A stretch of 64,000 bases of DNA. Origin: Oryzias latipes. Taxonomy: Eukaryota; Chordata; Actinopteri; Beloniformes; Adrianichthyidae. The notes below the pieces were generated by a model. The model worked only from the letters and a program-made list of their open reading frames with translations, searched no databases and had not been told where the DNA came from. Each line of letters begins with the position of its first letter. Positions within the stretch are counted from its first letter, which is position 1. Positions 1-12,400 of this stretch are shown here, one piece after another. The DNA lies in contig NC_019866.2 in assembly GCF_002234675.1 (NCBI RefSeq), positions 24,839,531 through 24,903,530 on the forward strand. Reading direction: 5' to 3'. Position numbers and translations under genes: made by a program.

Positions 1-484
1 AGGAAAACGTTTAGCACTAGCCGCACAAATTCAGAAAATTAAGTAAAAATAGACACTTTCTTTCTTTCTTTCTACTTTGTTTTGTTCTCCTTTTAATTAT
101 TTAACTATGTTAATGAAATCTTATTTTAAGTTAAATTCTTCCTAATATAACCTAAATAACCCAGAAAGATAAGCTTTGCACTAAACAACTGTTTTTTCTG
201 TCTTGCCATAGTTTGTTGTTCTGTTTTTGTTTTTCTGGCTGTAATTCCTGGAATTATTTTGCTGGTTGACTCTGTTCAGTCATGTTATGTCATGTTCAAT
301 TGTTCTTTAATTAAAAAACCCTCCTGTGGCCATCCCATGGTAATTTGAAACATTCCTTTGGATATTCCAACATGCACGTTTTGGTTTTATTGGTTAGTTT
401 TATACATATTTGTCACTTGTGACGCCGTGGCTCACAGCTGACAACCTTCACGTCTGCAGTGCTGGAGTAAAAAGTCCAAATGAC
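1..484. other. trpm intron, no gene seen
   Basis: AT-rich sequence downstream of the S3 exon donor (GTCATT at 484). No further exon of the channel was found, so the remaining exons lie to the left of the window. Confidence 0.6.
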
Positions 485-3400
485 CTGCAGCACACGCCCA
501 AGATGAAGAGGATGATGGCCGTCAGGTCGCACTTGTTCCAGACATCCTGGATGTAGTTCTTCATCTTCTGAAGCAAAAACAAACCGTCCACAAAGAAGCT
601 CTGAAACACAAAGCAGAGAGAGACGCAGCACTTCGATTTAAGACCTTCGACCAGCAGTGCCGCTGAGAGTCTGTGAGCAGACCAGAAGAACAACGGTTGG
701 CCGGCGCCGGAACGCCAGGAGTTTCACACACGCCGCAGTCTGAACAACCAACCTGTCGGATCTCTTCACACACTAAGGTGAAAACCCAGAAGTAGAGGAC
801 GATCTCCAGAGGGCTGGGCCCGTCAGGGGGCGGGGGCTTGAAGTCCACCAGCAGCACGTAGGCGAACAGGCCGAGGAAGAGGAAGTACATCAGCACATTT
901 CCCAGGAAGGAGGTCACCGGAGCAAACCAGAACTGCCTGCAGCGCAGAACAGCAAACGGTCTGTTGACACGGGGCTTTGGAGCGTCTGGATCAGAAAGAA
1001 GCAAAACCATCAGAAGTTCAGCGATGGAGGATCACGTCAGGCCTTTGTGACGTCAAAGCCTCAGAGAGAGATGACAGTTGTGGAAACATGACAGCAGGAG
1101 GAAACCTCTCTCCAGAATCCAGCCCATTATTGGGGGGTTTGTTTCAAATGAAGACTCTTTCTAACACTGATGGATTCTCTCATTCTTCCAGGTGACGCTG
1201 AAGTTTAGTCACGGCATCTGTCTGAGGGCCTTCATCAGCCACAGATCAGAGTGATGAAGCCCCTCAGATGAGTGTGGAAACATTTCAAGAAGAAAAAACT
1301 TCAAGACAAGCCCAAGTGGAATTTCAGAGACGAGGACAAAGACCCACCAGACAGGTTTTCTTTCAAAGCTCGAAGCTCCTCTGCATCTTCCTTGCTGCAA
1401 AAAACACACAATGGATGAAAAGAAATAGAAGTGAACAAGAGTCAGGCAGCAGAAATATATTCACACACAGGCCGACACATAGACGCACGCACGCAGACAC
1501 ATGCACAGACACATGCATGCACACACATGCAAACACAGACACATGAAGACACATGCATGCACGCACATGCAGATACACACATGCACACGCAGCCACGTGC
1601 ACACATACACGCAGACACATGCACGCACACACGTAGACACATGCACGCACACATAGACACATTCACACAGACAAACACACACACTCACGCACGCGCAGAC
1701 ATGCATTCATGCACACGCAGACAAATGCATACACACGAAGACACATGCACACACACACACGCAGGCATAAGCACACATGCAGACACGTGCACACACACGC
1801 ACTTATGCAAGCGCAGACACATGCACATACACACAGATACATGCACACACACATGCATACACACACGCAGACACGCACACAAGCAGACACATGCACACAC
1901 ACAAACGTAGACACATGCACACACGCAGACACATGCATGCAGACACATGCACAGAGACACTTGCACTCACGCACACGCAGACACATGCACACACACACGC
2001 AGACACATGCACACACACACACACATGCATGCACTTACGCACATGCAGACACATGCATACACATGCAGGCTCATGCACACACATACACACAGACACATGC
2101 ACGCACACACACGAAGGCACATGCACACACACACGCAGACGCATGCACACACACACAGACGCATGCACACACACACACACGAAGGCAAACGCACGCAGAC
2201 ACATGCACTCATGCACAGGCAGACACATGCACTCACGCACACACATGCACACGCAGCCAAATGCATACACACGCAGACACATGCACACACCCAGACACAT
2301 GCACTCACGCACACGCAGACACATGCACACACACACAGACGCATGCACTCACGCACACGCAGACGCATGCATACACAGGCAGACACATGCACACACACGC
2401 AGACACATGCACTCATGCACACGCAGGCACACGCAGACGCATGCATACACACGGAGACACATGCACACACGCAGACACATGCACACACGCAGACACATGC
2501 ACACGCAGGCACATGCACACGCAGGCACACACAGACACATGCACTCATGCACACGAAGACACATGCATACACACGCAGACACACAAAAACACAGACACAT
2601 GCACACACACACACACGCAGACACATGCACCCGCAGATACACGCACACACACGCAGACACATGCACACACACGCACACACACGCAGACACATGCACACAC
2701 AGGCAGACACACACACACTGAACTTTACTTTTGAACAACATCAACTAGGGAGAGGACGCTGCCCTCATTCCCATCCATGCCGTCCGTGTCCATGCCCTGA
2801 AAAACTTCAGGGTTCAACTCCTCCTCCTCCCTTCAAAAATCCAGAAACAAAACAAATGTTAAAAATGATCAAAAGCAGAACAGGCAGGAAAGTTCTCTAA
2901 TGGCTGCTTCCTCCCCGTGTTAACAAGGGCTTTAGAGGGAATGTACACCCAGCCTCACAAAGAGCATCCTATAGATCTTTCATTTCCCCCCAGATCTCTC
3001 AAAGTCCCTTCTACGTCACAGTTCATCTTTCCCGGGTTAGCTCATTCTTTCTGAGCGATCATGCTGCCTTTTTTAAACAGCGCACCCTGTTCTGTGTCCT
3101 GATTGGCTGGAGACCCTTTTAATCAATCTCCTCAGTCCGTGCCATGTCTCTTGTACAGAAACACGGAGCTCTTCAGATCAGAAATCTGTGATCAGATCTT
3201 TGTTTTCATTCTAAGATCCTGGACTTAATTTCTATGAAGGTTTGAGAATTTAAACAAGAGAAAAGGGTGAAAATGTTCATGTCTGTGTGAGGAAAATGTA
3301 TTTATGCAGTAAGGAGTTTTACTGCCATAAACGTCTGGAATCAGACTGTGGATTTCACCGATCACGGTTATTTTTAGAACATAACTCCTGCAATAAACGA

Positions 3401-6400
3401 GGGACTCTGTACTGGTGAAAAGATAACGCAGATATATGTGTAGCTGCAGCAGAAGACAGAGAAATTAACTTTTTTTCATTATTACTGGATGAGAAAGACT
3501 GCAGAACGCAGCGCAAACTGAGACGTGATGAGCTGCAGCCCTCAAAGTCTTTATTAGGATTATGACGGGAGAGGATCCACTGTTTATTGTATTTTTGTGT
3601 GTGTGTGTTTTTTAATGCATATTTTTCCTGAATTTTTGTCTTTGAAAATCATAGTGTTATTTTGTCATTGTTCTATTTCATAAATAATGTTATTTACTTT
3701 ATTAAAGGATCATGAATGAATGAAGCTTTATTCATACAGCACTTTACAACTCCTAGAAGGTACCAAACGGCTTCACAATAAAAAAGAGATCTAAAATGGG
3801 AACAAAAGTTTAAACTAAAACCTCTAGAATATTCTGTTTTAGAATATAATTTTCAATCCAAATGTTTTCATCTACATTCCATGTTATTTCATTCTCACTC
3901 CACATATCTGCTCCTGGTCCGGCCCTTCTATTGAATTATAGAACCCAATGTGGCCTGCGAGTTAAAATAATTGCCCCCCCCTGATCTATCTGATCTTTTT
4001 GTCTGCAGGTGAGTCCATCAGAAAGGGGTGGAGCAGGGAGACTTTGGCCCCGCCCAGCGTATTTTCCACGTCACAAATACGACCTTTTTCAAACAGCATT
4101 TTGTCGTCTGCTCCTCGTTCATCATTTGAATAAAGAAACAGTTTAACTTTCTTCATAAATGTCCTCCATCAGAAAACTGCCACAAGAACGTGTTTCAAGC
4201 ACCAAAGACATCATTTCATTAAAGCAGGACTAGGCCTGCACAATTAATCGCAAATCTATCGTCATCGCGATTTCAAGTTGTGCAATATCCATATTGCAAA
4301 AGTTGGCGAAACGAACAATCTTATGGCAACTTGAACTATTTAATGAATGTTGACTCTTATTTAAATTAAACGTTTGCAGTGAAATTGAAATGTTTTTGTT
4401 ATTTTTGCCATTTGTTAATTTATCACAAGTTGTATCGTCATCGCAATATTGATTACTAATGTTGAATATCGTGAGTTTTCCTCATATCCACCATTTCTTT
4501 CTTTTTCATTGAGCTAATAATTACCTGCTTTCAAGCAATATATGAATTCTATAAACTTTTAATTTGAATGAGAGCAGAGATGCCCCCCTCCCCCCCTGAA
4601 GCCTCATTTCTGACTTCAGGTCATCGAGTCGGTGGAGACACTCTCCAGTGAGTTCCATTCCATCGCCCATTTCAGCTTTAAACACTAAGACGCCTTTGAA
4701 CAAAGCAGGAAAAGACGGAAGGGATGAAATTTCAACCACACCGCCGTGTGACGACGCACAAACACACACAGACACACAATCTGCACTGACCTGAACTGAA
4801 TGAGTCTGGTGCACAGCAGAGGTGGGAAGAAGAAGGTGAGGATCAGCTTCCACACCTCCGTGTTCCTCTCCATGTCACCCCACCAGATCTGAGACAGCAG
4901 GAACTGCAGCCGAGGACGACCGATGAGAACATGACAAGTCAGGAAATCATGTCGTCATGAATACAGCAGGAAATTTAGTAAACAAATGAAACGGCCAATA
5001 GGGGGTAAAGCGTCCACATGCTTTCTTTGGCCTTTCAGAGTAAACTACATCCCTATGTGTGATCACATATGACCTTCGACCCACTTAAGAACCACGCTTT
5101 AATCAAAGGAAAGCGTTTAGCCGATCACCGCTAGCTCTGCTATGTGTTAAGCCTGGGGGCGGAGCTGGCAGCTGTGAAGGGGCAGTTCCCCACTTTGTGA
5201 TGTCACAATGTGAGGACCCACTCGTTTTCATTGATCAGGAGGGGCTTGTGCTCAGAGAGCAGGTTATTAGACGAATATTCAGAAATGTTTGAATGGATCA
5301 AAAAACCACTTTGGGGTTGTTTTTAGTGAAGAATGAACATTATAACTAGGGATGGGTATCGTTAAGGTTTTAACGGTACTACTACTCTTATTGATACTGC
5401 TTATCGATCCGGTATTTTAACGATACTCTTATCGATACTTTTTGAGGACGAAAATAAATAAATTAATAACAAATTAAGAAAATAAAGTGATTTATTTCCT
5501 CACTAGGCTACAACATTGTTTTTTTAACAAAACATTTTACTTTATACATTTTTTCCAAATTAAAAACTAAAATAAATGAAAAAAAAGTTATTTAAAGGAA
5601 AATAAACAGCAATGTTTTGAAATATTGCTGTCATGATATAAATATAAAGCAAATTAAACAAACTGTTCACTCCAAAATAAAATACAGTTGCATAAGGCAA
5701 CATGGTGGAGAATGCAGGTATTTTGCAGAAAGCCAACAGTTCTTCATTCTTTGTGTGTGCGTTGCCTTGTCTTGTGTCTGCCAGACAGACCTCTCCTCTT
5801 CAGCGAGAATAGTGAAATTAATATCATCATCAATTAACGTAAAATTGACTGACTTGGTGAGTTAAATATGGTAGATAACATTTATATCTTGTGGGACACA
5901 CAAAATAAAGTGACTTCTCCAGTACCGACAGCAGAACCGTTGAGGTCAGATCTTAACAATACTGCAGTCTTGAAGAATGTTGTCCCGGGGCTCGTTCAAT
6001 ACCGGGGATCGGTACCCATCCCTAATTATAACACACTTGAAAAAAAAGGGATTTTGCACGATATAAGCCCTATCATGGTGAAGCCCAATATGGCATTTGA
6101 CATAAGGAAAGCTTTGTAAAGAGTGCTTAAAAGTGTAGAGATTGGTGTTTAATTAGAAGCATTTCTGCTAAAATAACAGGGATTTTTGATTCTTCAATTT
6201 AAAAATATTTCTGCCTCCTGTCACAACCTGTGACCAAAATACCAGTTAAGATATAAAACATTTAACAAAAATAGATTATTAACATTAAAATCACAACAGG
6301 ACAATTTAGTTTTTAAAGAGAAAACAGCAAATGAATGACATCATCTTTGTTTCACAGAGAGGTACTAAAGATCTTGTCAGGTATGATTACATTTGCATGA

Positions 6401-9400
6401 TACAGAAGACCCTTAAGCAGATTCTAACAGTAGAAACAGATTCAGAGGAGTTTTCTTTAGTGTTGAAAGATGTCTGTAGAACAAAGTGTATTCTGACATT
6501 TATGCCAAAAATCAGATGTTTTCTTTTATCTATCATAAAACAGAGGGATACTCTGGACAGGGAGAGGCCAACCGCCGCTCTGTAAGACAGGGGTCCCAAG
6601 TGAAAAAAAACAGATTTAACTCTGGAGTGTTTGAAAGCCGGCAGGATTTTAGATTTTAAAGATCAACTGAGTGGATGACAGTGTTCCCATGATGGATCCC
6701 TGAGGAACGCCTGCTTTAATAAGCTTTGAACAGACTTAACTTGAGTAAAAATCATTGTTACGTTTGTAATAAATCGTCAAATTTCCAAAGAACCAGAGAG
6801 GTTCCTTTGTGGTTTTCCTTCCACGAACCTGAACGCCATCCTGGCTGAAGAACAAGCGGGCGTCGGCCGCTGTGGCCATCTGCAGACAGGTAGCCTTTCC
6901 CCACACGGGTGACTTCCTTATGAGGAGAGTGAAGGCCAAAGTCTCGCTGTTCTGGTAACAGTTACCAAACACATCTGGACATGGACAACACCAACATGAG
7001 AGACACGAAGAGAAGCACAACATCCACGTTAAGAAAGGGAACACGTGCGTCTGGAAACAACAGTTCTTTAAAGAAATAAACATCAAGTTGACAAAAAGAA
7101 AACACCAAAAATGGAAATTTAGCAGGAGATTGAGCTTGCTGGATCTGCTTTTATGGGGTGCATCCCAGCAGCTGAAAGCAGGATCTCAGGTTCTGACCCG
7201 ATGTTCCACCACAGATTTCAGAGCCCATCTGAGCTCAGAAAGGGATTTAGGACCATTTCTAACCAGCAGCACTTTAAATCCAGTCTGGTAGGCCGTGTTT
7301 GGGCATAATGACCAACCATTCCTGGTTCTGCTCCCCCTGAAGAGGGACGTAGGAGATGGGCAGACAGACAGCGCTCGTGGTCGTTCGTACCATGTGCTAG
7401 GTCCTCAAACTTCTGAGCCAGTTTCTTCATCTCCAGCTTGCTTTCAGTCTCATCCTCCAGCTTTGAAAGCTCTCTGAGGATCTTGCAGCCTGCCAGAGCG
7501 CTCATCACAGACTCTCCTGCCTGATGGAAAACACCAACAAAACCCATGTCAGGTCTGTCCCCTAAACCCAGGCTGTTACGTAAGCAGATCCAACGAGGCC
7601 ACAGGCAAACGTGCAATCCTAAAGTGCTGAGTTTTGAGCAGGACTCACCATCTCCCAGAAGAAAACGGCCATTTTAGGGCGGTTCTGCAACACAGCCCAG
7701 ATGAAGAGGGCCGTCCAGGGCGAGCGGCAGCGCTGGCGCCGATACTCACAGTCCCGCAGCAGCAACTTGTGGACTTGCTTTGATGGAGAAGAAAAGTTCT
7801 TCAGTCAGAGGAGTTTCTGTGTATGTGCATGCAGGAACTATCTCTGAGTTTAGCTAAGCCACATGCAGTCACAGATGTGGACCAAATGTTAATATTCCTC
7901 TGTTTAGGATTACACAATGGTCACAAAGTAATGGAACATGGACAAAAGTACCAATGAATTAAAGAAAAATCAATCATTCATTTGGAAAGGTGTTTTAAAT
8001 AAGTATAAGTATTGAAACAGACTCAAATGACCATCCCTTTAAGAACCTTCCAGAAAGCCTCACATTCAAAGACGGCCCGTTTCAGAGATGCTGAACCGAC
8101 CAAGAACACCTGAGAAGATCCAGAAGATCTGAATACATTTGACATTTGACTGGATCTGCACAGATTTAAGAGGCCTGTGGCAGATGCAGCAGAGCAGCCC
8201 AGACCATGACTGAACCTCCTCGTGCTTCACAGCAGTCTTCTTCTCTTCGTAAAGTTCATTTCTTGGTTATTGAACAAGGATCGGAAGAGTAAAGGGCTTT
8301 TTTTTAATCTTTTCTCAGACAGCCATCTATTTTGTTCAGGCCTTTTTAATTTTTTTTAATTTGATAAGAGCAAAAAGCAAAGTCTGTAGTTCTCTGAATG
8401 AACTTTTATTTACTAATATTTTTGCCAATTCTACGTTTGATTTTTTATTGGTACTGAGAGGTATCAGCATCGTTATGCACATCTGTGCTGAAGTCTACAT
8501 ATATAAATAGACAAGTTGTTGTATCGAAAGAGATCTGGGCTGAAGTCTCGTATAGAAATATGCAGCCGGCATTGTGGGTCAGACGTTCTGCTCCTTGGTC
8601 ACTGATATCAGTTTCCTTTGCAAGCATTTGTCTCATTTCTCTGCATGCAGGCTGGTGTCAAGGACTTGCATCACTGACCTTCAGAGCCACCCTCGGACTG
8701 GTTTTGGGATCCAGGTCCAAAGCTCCATAGTAGAAAGGTTGGCAGACATCCCCCAACAGGTCCCACAGCAGCCGGGACACCTGCACGAGAACGGCACCAT
8801 GACCGGAGACCACGGGAGGACCGGGCAAGAAATCCTTCCAAACAACTTTTACTGGGGTGACCAAATTCTCCTTAAATAATGAAATCCCAAACTTCGCTTT
8901 CTGTTTATGAATTTTAGCAGAAAAACAAATTCAAAAAGTTATTTATGAAGGAAGATATGTGGCATTGTCATGATGTCCCTTAAGATGGTCACACCGGCCT
9001 GAAGGGACGTCATGAAAATGGAACATACCATTGTCATGTGTGTTGTAAGTGTACTGTGAAGTATGCCACACTCTGGACATAAAGGTGAGTACTAGGGCTG
9101 CACAATATGAGGAAAACTTCTGATATTAGAGATTAATATTCTGATAACGATATAATTTGCGGTATATAAATCAATAGCAAAATAACCAAAAACATCATTG
9201 CCATTTCATTGCAAAAGTTTCAAAATTATACTCCACATGACCCTCGTCTACATAGGTGACAAACATCTACCGTAATAGGCCTCCACCTGATTGGTCAACA
9301 ACGTGAAGGCGTCCATCCGATTGGTCAAATGCATAAAGAGATTTATTTGATTTATTAAATGCCTCAAGCTGCCATAAGATTGTTTTAACACAATTAAGGT

Positions 9401-12400
9401 TTACGATTTATTGCGATTTTTGACGTCTTTTGCGATATGCATATTGCAGAGCTAGAATTGCGATAACGATAAATGTGCGGTATATTGTGCAGGCCTATAA
9501 AACTTTGCGTAGGATTTGCGTCAGAAGTGGCGTACGGATGAAACATAGGACGTGCGTACGCACAGAAATATTCGGATTTATAAAACCGTGCGCACGCACA
9601 TCCTACGCATCTTTCCCTTAATAAATCACAACCAATTCTAAATGCAGCTTTTGCGGCTTCATGACACGCCCATATTTGTCCATAAATAGTCCGTGAAACG
9701 CCCACAAATGAATATTCATTGATTGCGAAACCATGCCAAACACGGAGAGAAAATCAAAAAAACGTAACTTCACTCAATGTGAAGTAGAAGTTATCGTTGG
9801 CGAGGTGGAAAAGAGGAGAAAGTGTTGTTTGGAGGGCACAGTGTGGGCATTACTAATGCCAAAAAGGCACGTGAGTGGCAGACGGCTGTAGCCTCACAAC
9901 CTCGGACCGTGGCCGAAATAAAAAAGAAATGGTCGGACATCAAAGTCGAGGCAAAAAAACGTCTAGCGCTGCATCGCCAGAGTGTGTCACGGGTGGGTGG
10001 GGGGGGGGAGAGACTGGCGGCAATAATTGGGGAATCCCTTCTTGCTGTCTAAAGATGCGTTCACTCCGAATTCTTCCATTTGCCACATCTTCTAAGAGCG
10101 CAAGATCAGCCATTGTGCGTCATTACGCATTGTGATGGGGCATTTTATTTCCCTCCATTTAATTACATCTGACAAGCTACAGATGTCGGTAATAATCAAA
10201 AATAAAACAAACTAAAGGCATATGCATGAATACCATAATTCTGTAGCTTATGAAGAAATGTTTTACTATGAAAACAACTTTCCCCAGTGGACAATTAATG
10301 CATCTCTCTCCATCTATCCATCTGTCTGTCTAATTGCACCTATATCTGCTCTGCCAGACGGACACATTATAAACGCGGCTAATCAGTTTTGTACATTATT
10401 TCGTTCTGTTAACTATATTATTTATGAGGATGAATTGCACAACATGCCAATATTGCAGAACATATTTCACTTTTCTTTTTGCAAATAAGTGTTCATTTGA
10501 ATTTCTGTTGTAATTATCGTTTGATTTTTTTTTTATTTGTCTCACTGCTGATCGATCAAACGGGTGTTGGTGTAGCTGTTAATTGTAAGACTTGCTTTGT
10601 GAAGTCTTCATGTTATTTCTGAGAGGCAGGATTGTCATTTTCACTTTCACGTGTTTCTTCCATCTGCCGACGGTGTCGCCGTTTCTCATTTCACCCGTTT
10701 TTGTGCGTACGCCTGGGTCAGAGCTTGAAGGACCGCACATTTTCCCGTCAAGTTTGCTTTTTATAAATATCAATTATTGCGTAGAGAGTGGCGTATGCCT
10801 TCTTTTGTGCGTACGCAACGTTTATAAATGAGGCCCCTGGTGAGTACTGGCTCCTTAGTGACCGCGTGCAAACACTGCATGTAACGGTGGTGCACCCACC
10901 GTAAGTGCCAACCCTTTAAATGAGCGCCCTCAGCTCCGTTCCCTGAGCATCTTCCTCACCTCAAACAGGCTGAGCTGCAGTTCTGAAGCGGGGCTCATCA
11001 TCAAACACTCGGAGCTCGCCTTAGACGCTGATGCTGCTCCGTTCACGAGGGACTCCGACCTGTTCAGGTCCTGCCTCTCGTTCAAGCGTTTCTGGAGCAG
11101 ACTGTAAGCCAGCGTCGTGTCCGACAGTTTGTTGTACAACTTTTCCAAGCGACCATAGGTCAGATAATCCAGAATATTGAGGCCATTTTCACAGAAGAGA
11201 CGCACAAAATGAGGCTTGTCGTTGACCAGAGCGTCTGTCATGGATTCCTCCAGTTCATGGTACTAAAAGAGAAAGAGAAGGTTACTTCAATGACTTCACA
11301 GCTGATGAGCTCAGACTCAGTGGTGTAGATGATGTAACATACACTCCATGCTATGGCTCCGTTGAAAAGCTCCGCTTTAGCGATGTCCACTCGGTTCCAC
11401 GCCACCGCCAGTTTCAGCTCTTCAACCCACTCGATGGCTTTGTTGCAGACTCGTTTGCTAGCTTCAGACAGACACACATTCAAAGATCAGAGGTGCAGAG
11501 TGAGGCTCACACGTCTAACTGGACGGACGATGAGGATTCAGGAGAGACAACCGCACAATCCTCACAGGATGCACTCAGAAAAGTAATTAATGCAAAACAT
11601 CTGAAAATCATGTCATCCTGTTTTCTCACCTCCAAGAATCGATCTGAGGAGGACGGTGTCAAAGTCGTCAGAGTCTTCGGATTCGCCGCGAAAAACAGTG
11701 ATGAAGTCCCGCTTCTGATAAATACTAAGAACCTGTTGATGTAAACATTACTGCTATTAACACAACAGTGACAGCTACAAATGTTAATATAAAAAGTGGT
11801 GTCGTTGTAGCGTTGTCTCCTCTCATGTCTTCAGTCATTTAAACACCCATGTTTCAGTTACTAATGGACATAATGACATCATAGAGCTCTGGTGGTAACG
11901 TTTAGGTAACGGGACACGCAGTTCTCCTCACAAATTCTTCCAGTCAAATTTCACCTCCTCTCCCATGTTTTCCTTTTGGGTTGAGAAGGATTAAATTAAA
12001 TATGAATCTGGAACTACAGACTCAGCTTTCTCAAGGTGGTGATTTCAAAACTGGCTGGTTTGAAAGACGGTTTTGATCAGCGCTCTGTAAGAAGTCTTGC
12101 TAAATGGTCAAAAGTGAATAATTATACATTACTCTCTGCTTTGATGAAGGGAAGTCTAAAGTGCTTTGATGTCCCTGGACTCATTCACACATTGATGCCC
12201 ACATTCACACATGCACTCTCACATTCACACATGCACGCCCACATTCACACATGCACTCTCACATTCACACATGCACGCCCACATTCACACATGCACACCC
12301 ACATTCACACATGCACTCTCACACGTTCACATTCACACTCTCACATTCACACATGCACTCTCACACGTTCACATTCACACTCTCACACGTTCACATTCAC

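Noticed and set aside
1363..2900. Long overlapping ORFs on both strands rich in Thr/His or Cys/Val
   Set aside because: They lie over a CA-rich tandem array that lacks stop codons by composition. All frames look alike and contain no domain; they are intronic.
4573..4700. Possible trpm exon reading [20 protein letters not shown] on the minus strand
   Set aside because: None of the nearby acceptors puts this frame in phase with the exon at 4791-4903, and the available donor does not fit the exon at 753-985. The in-phase frame meets TAA or TGA at once.
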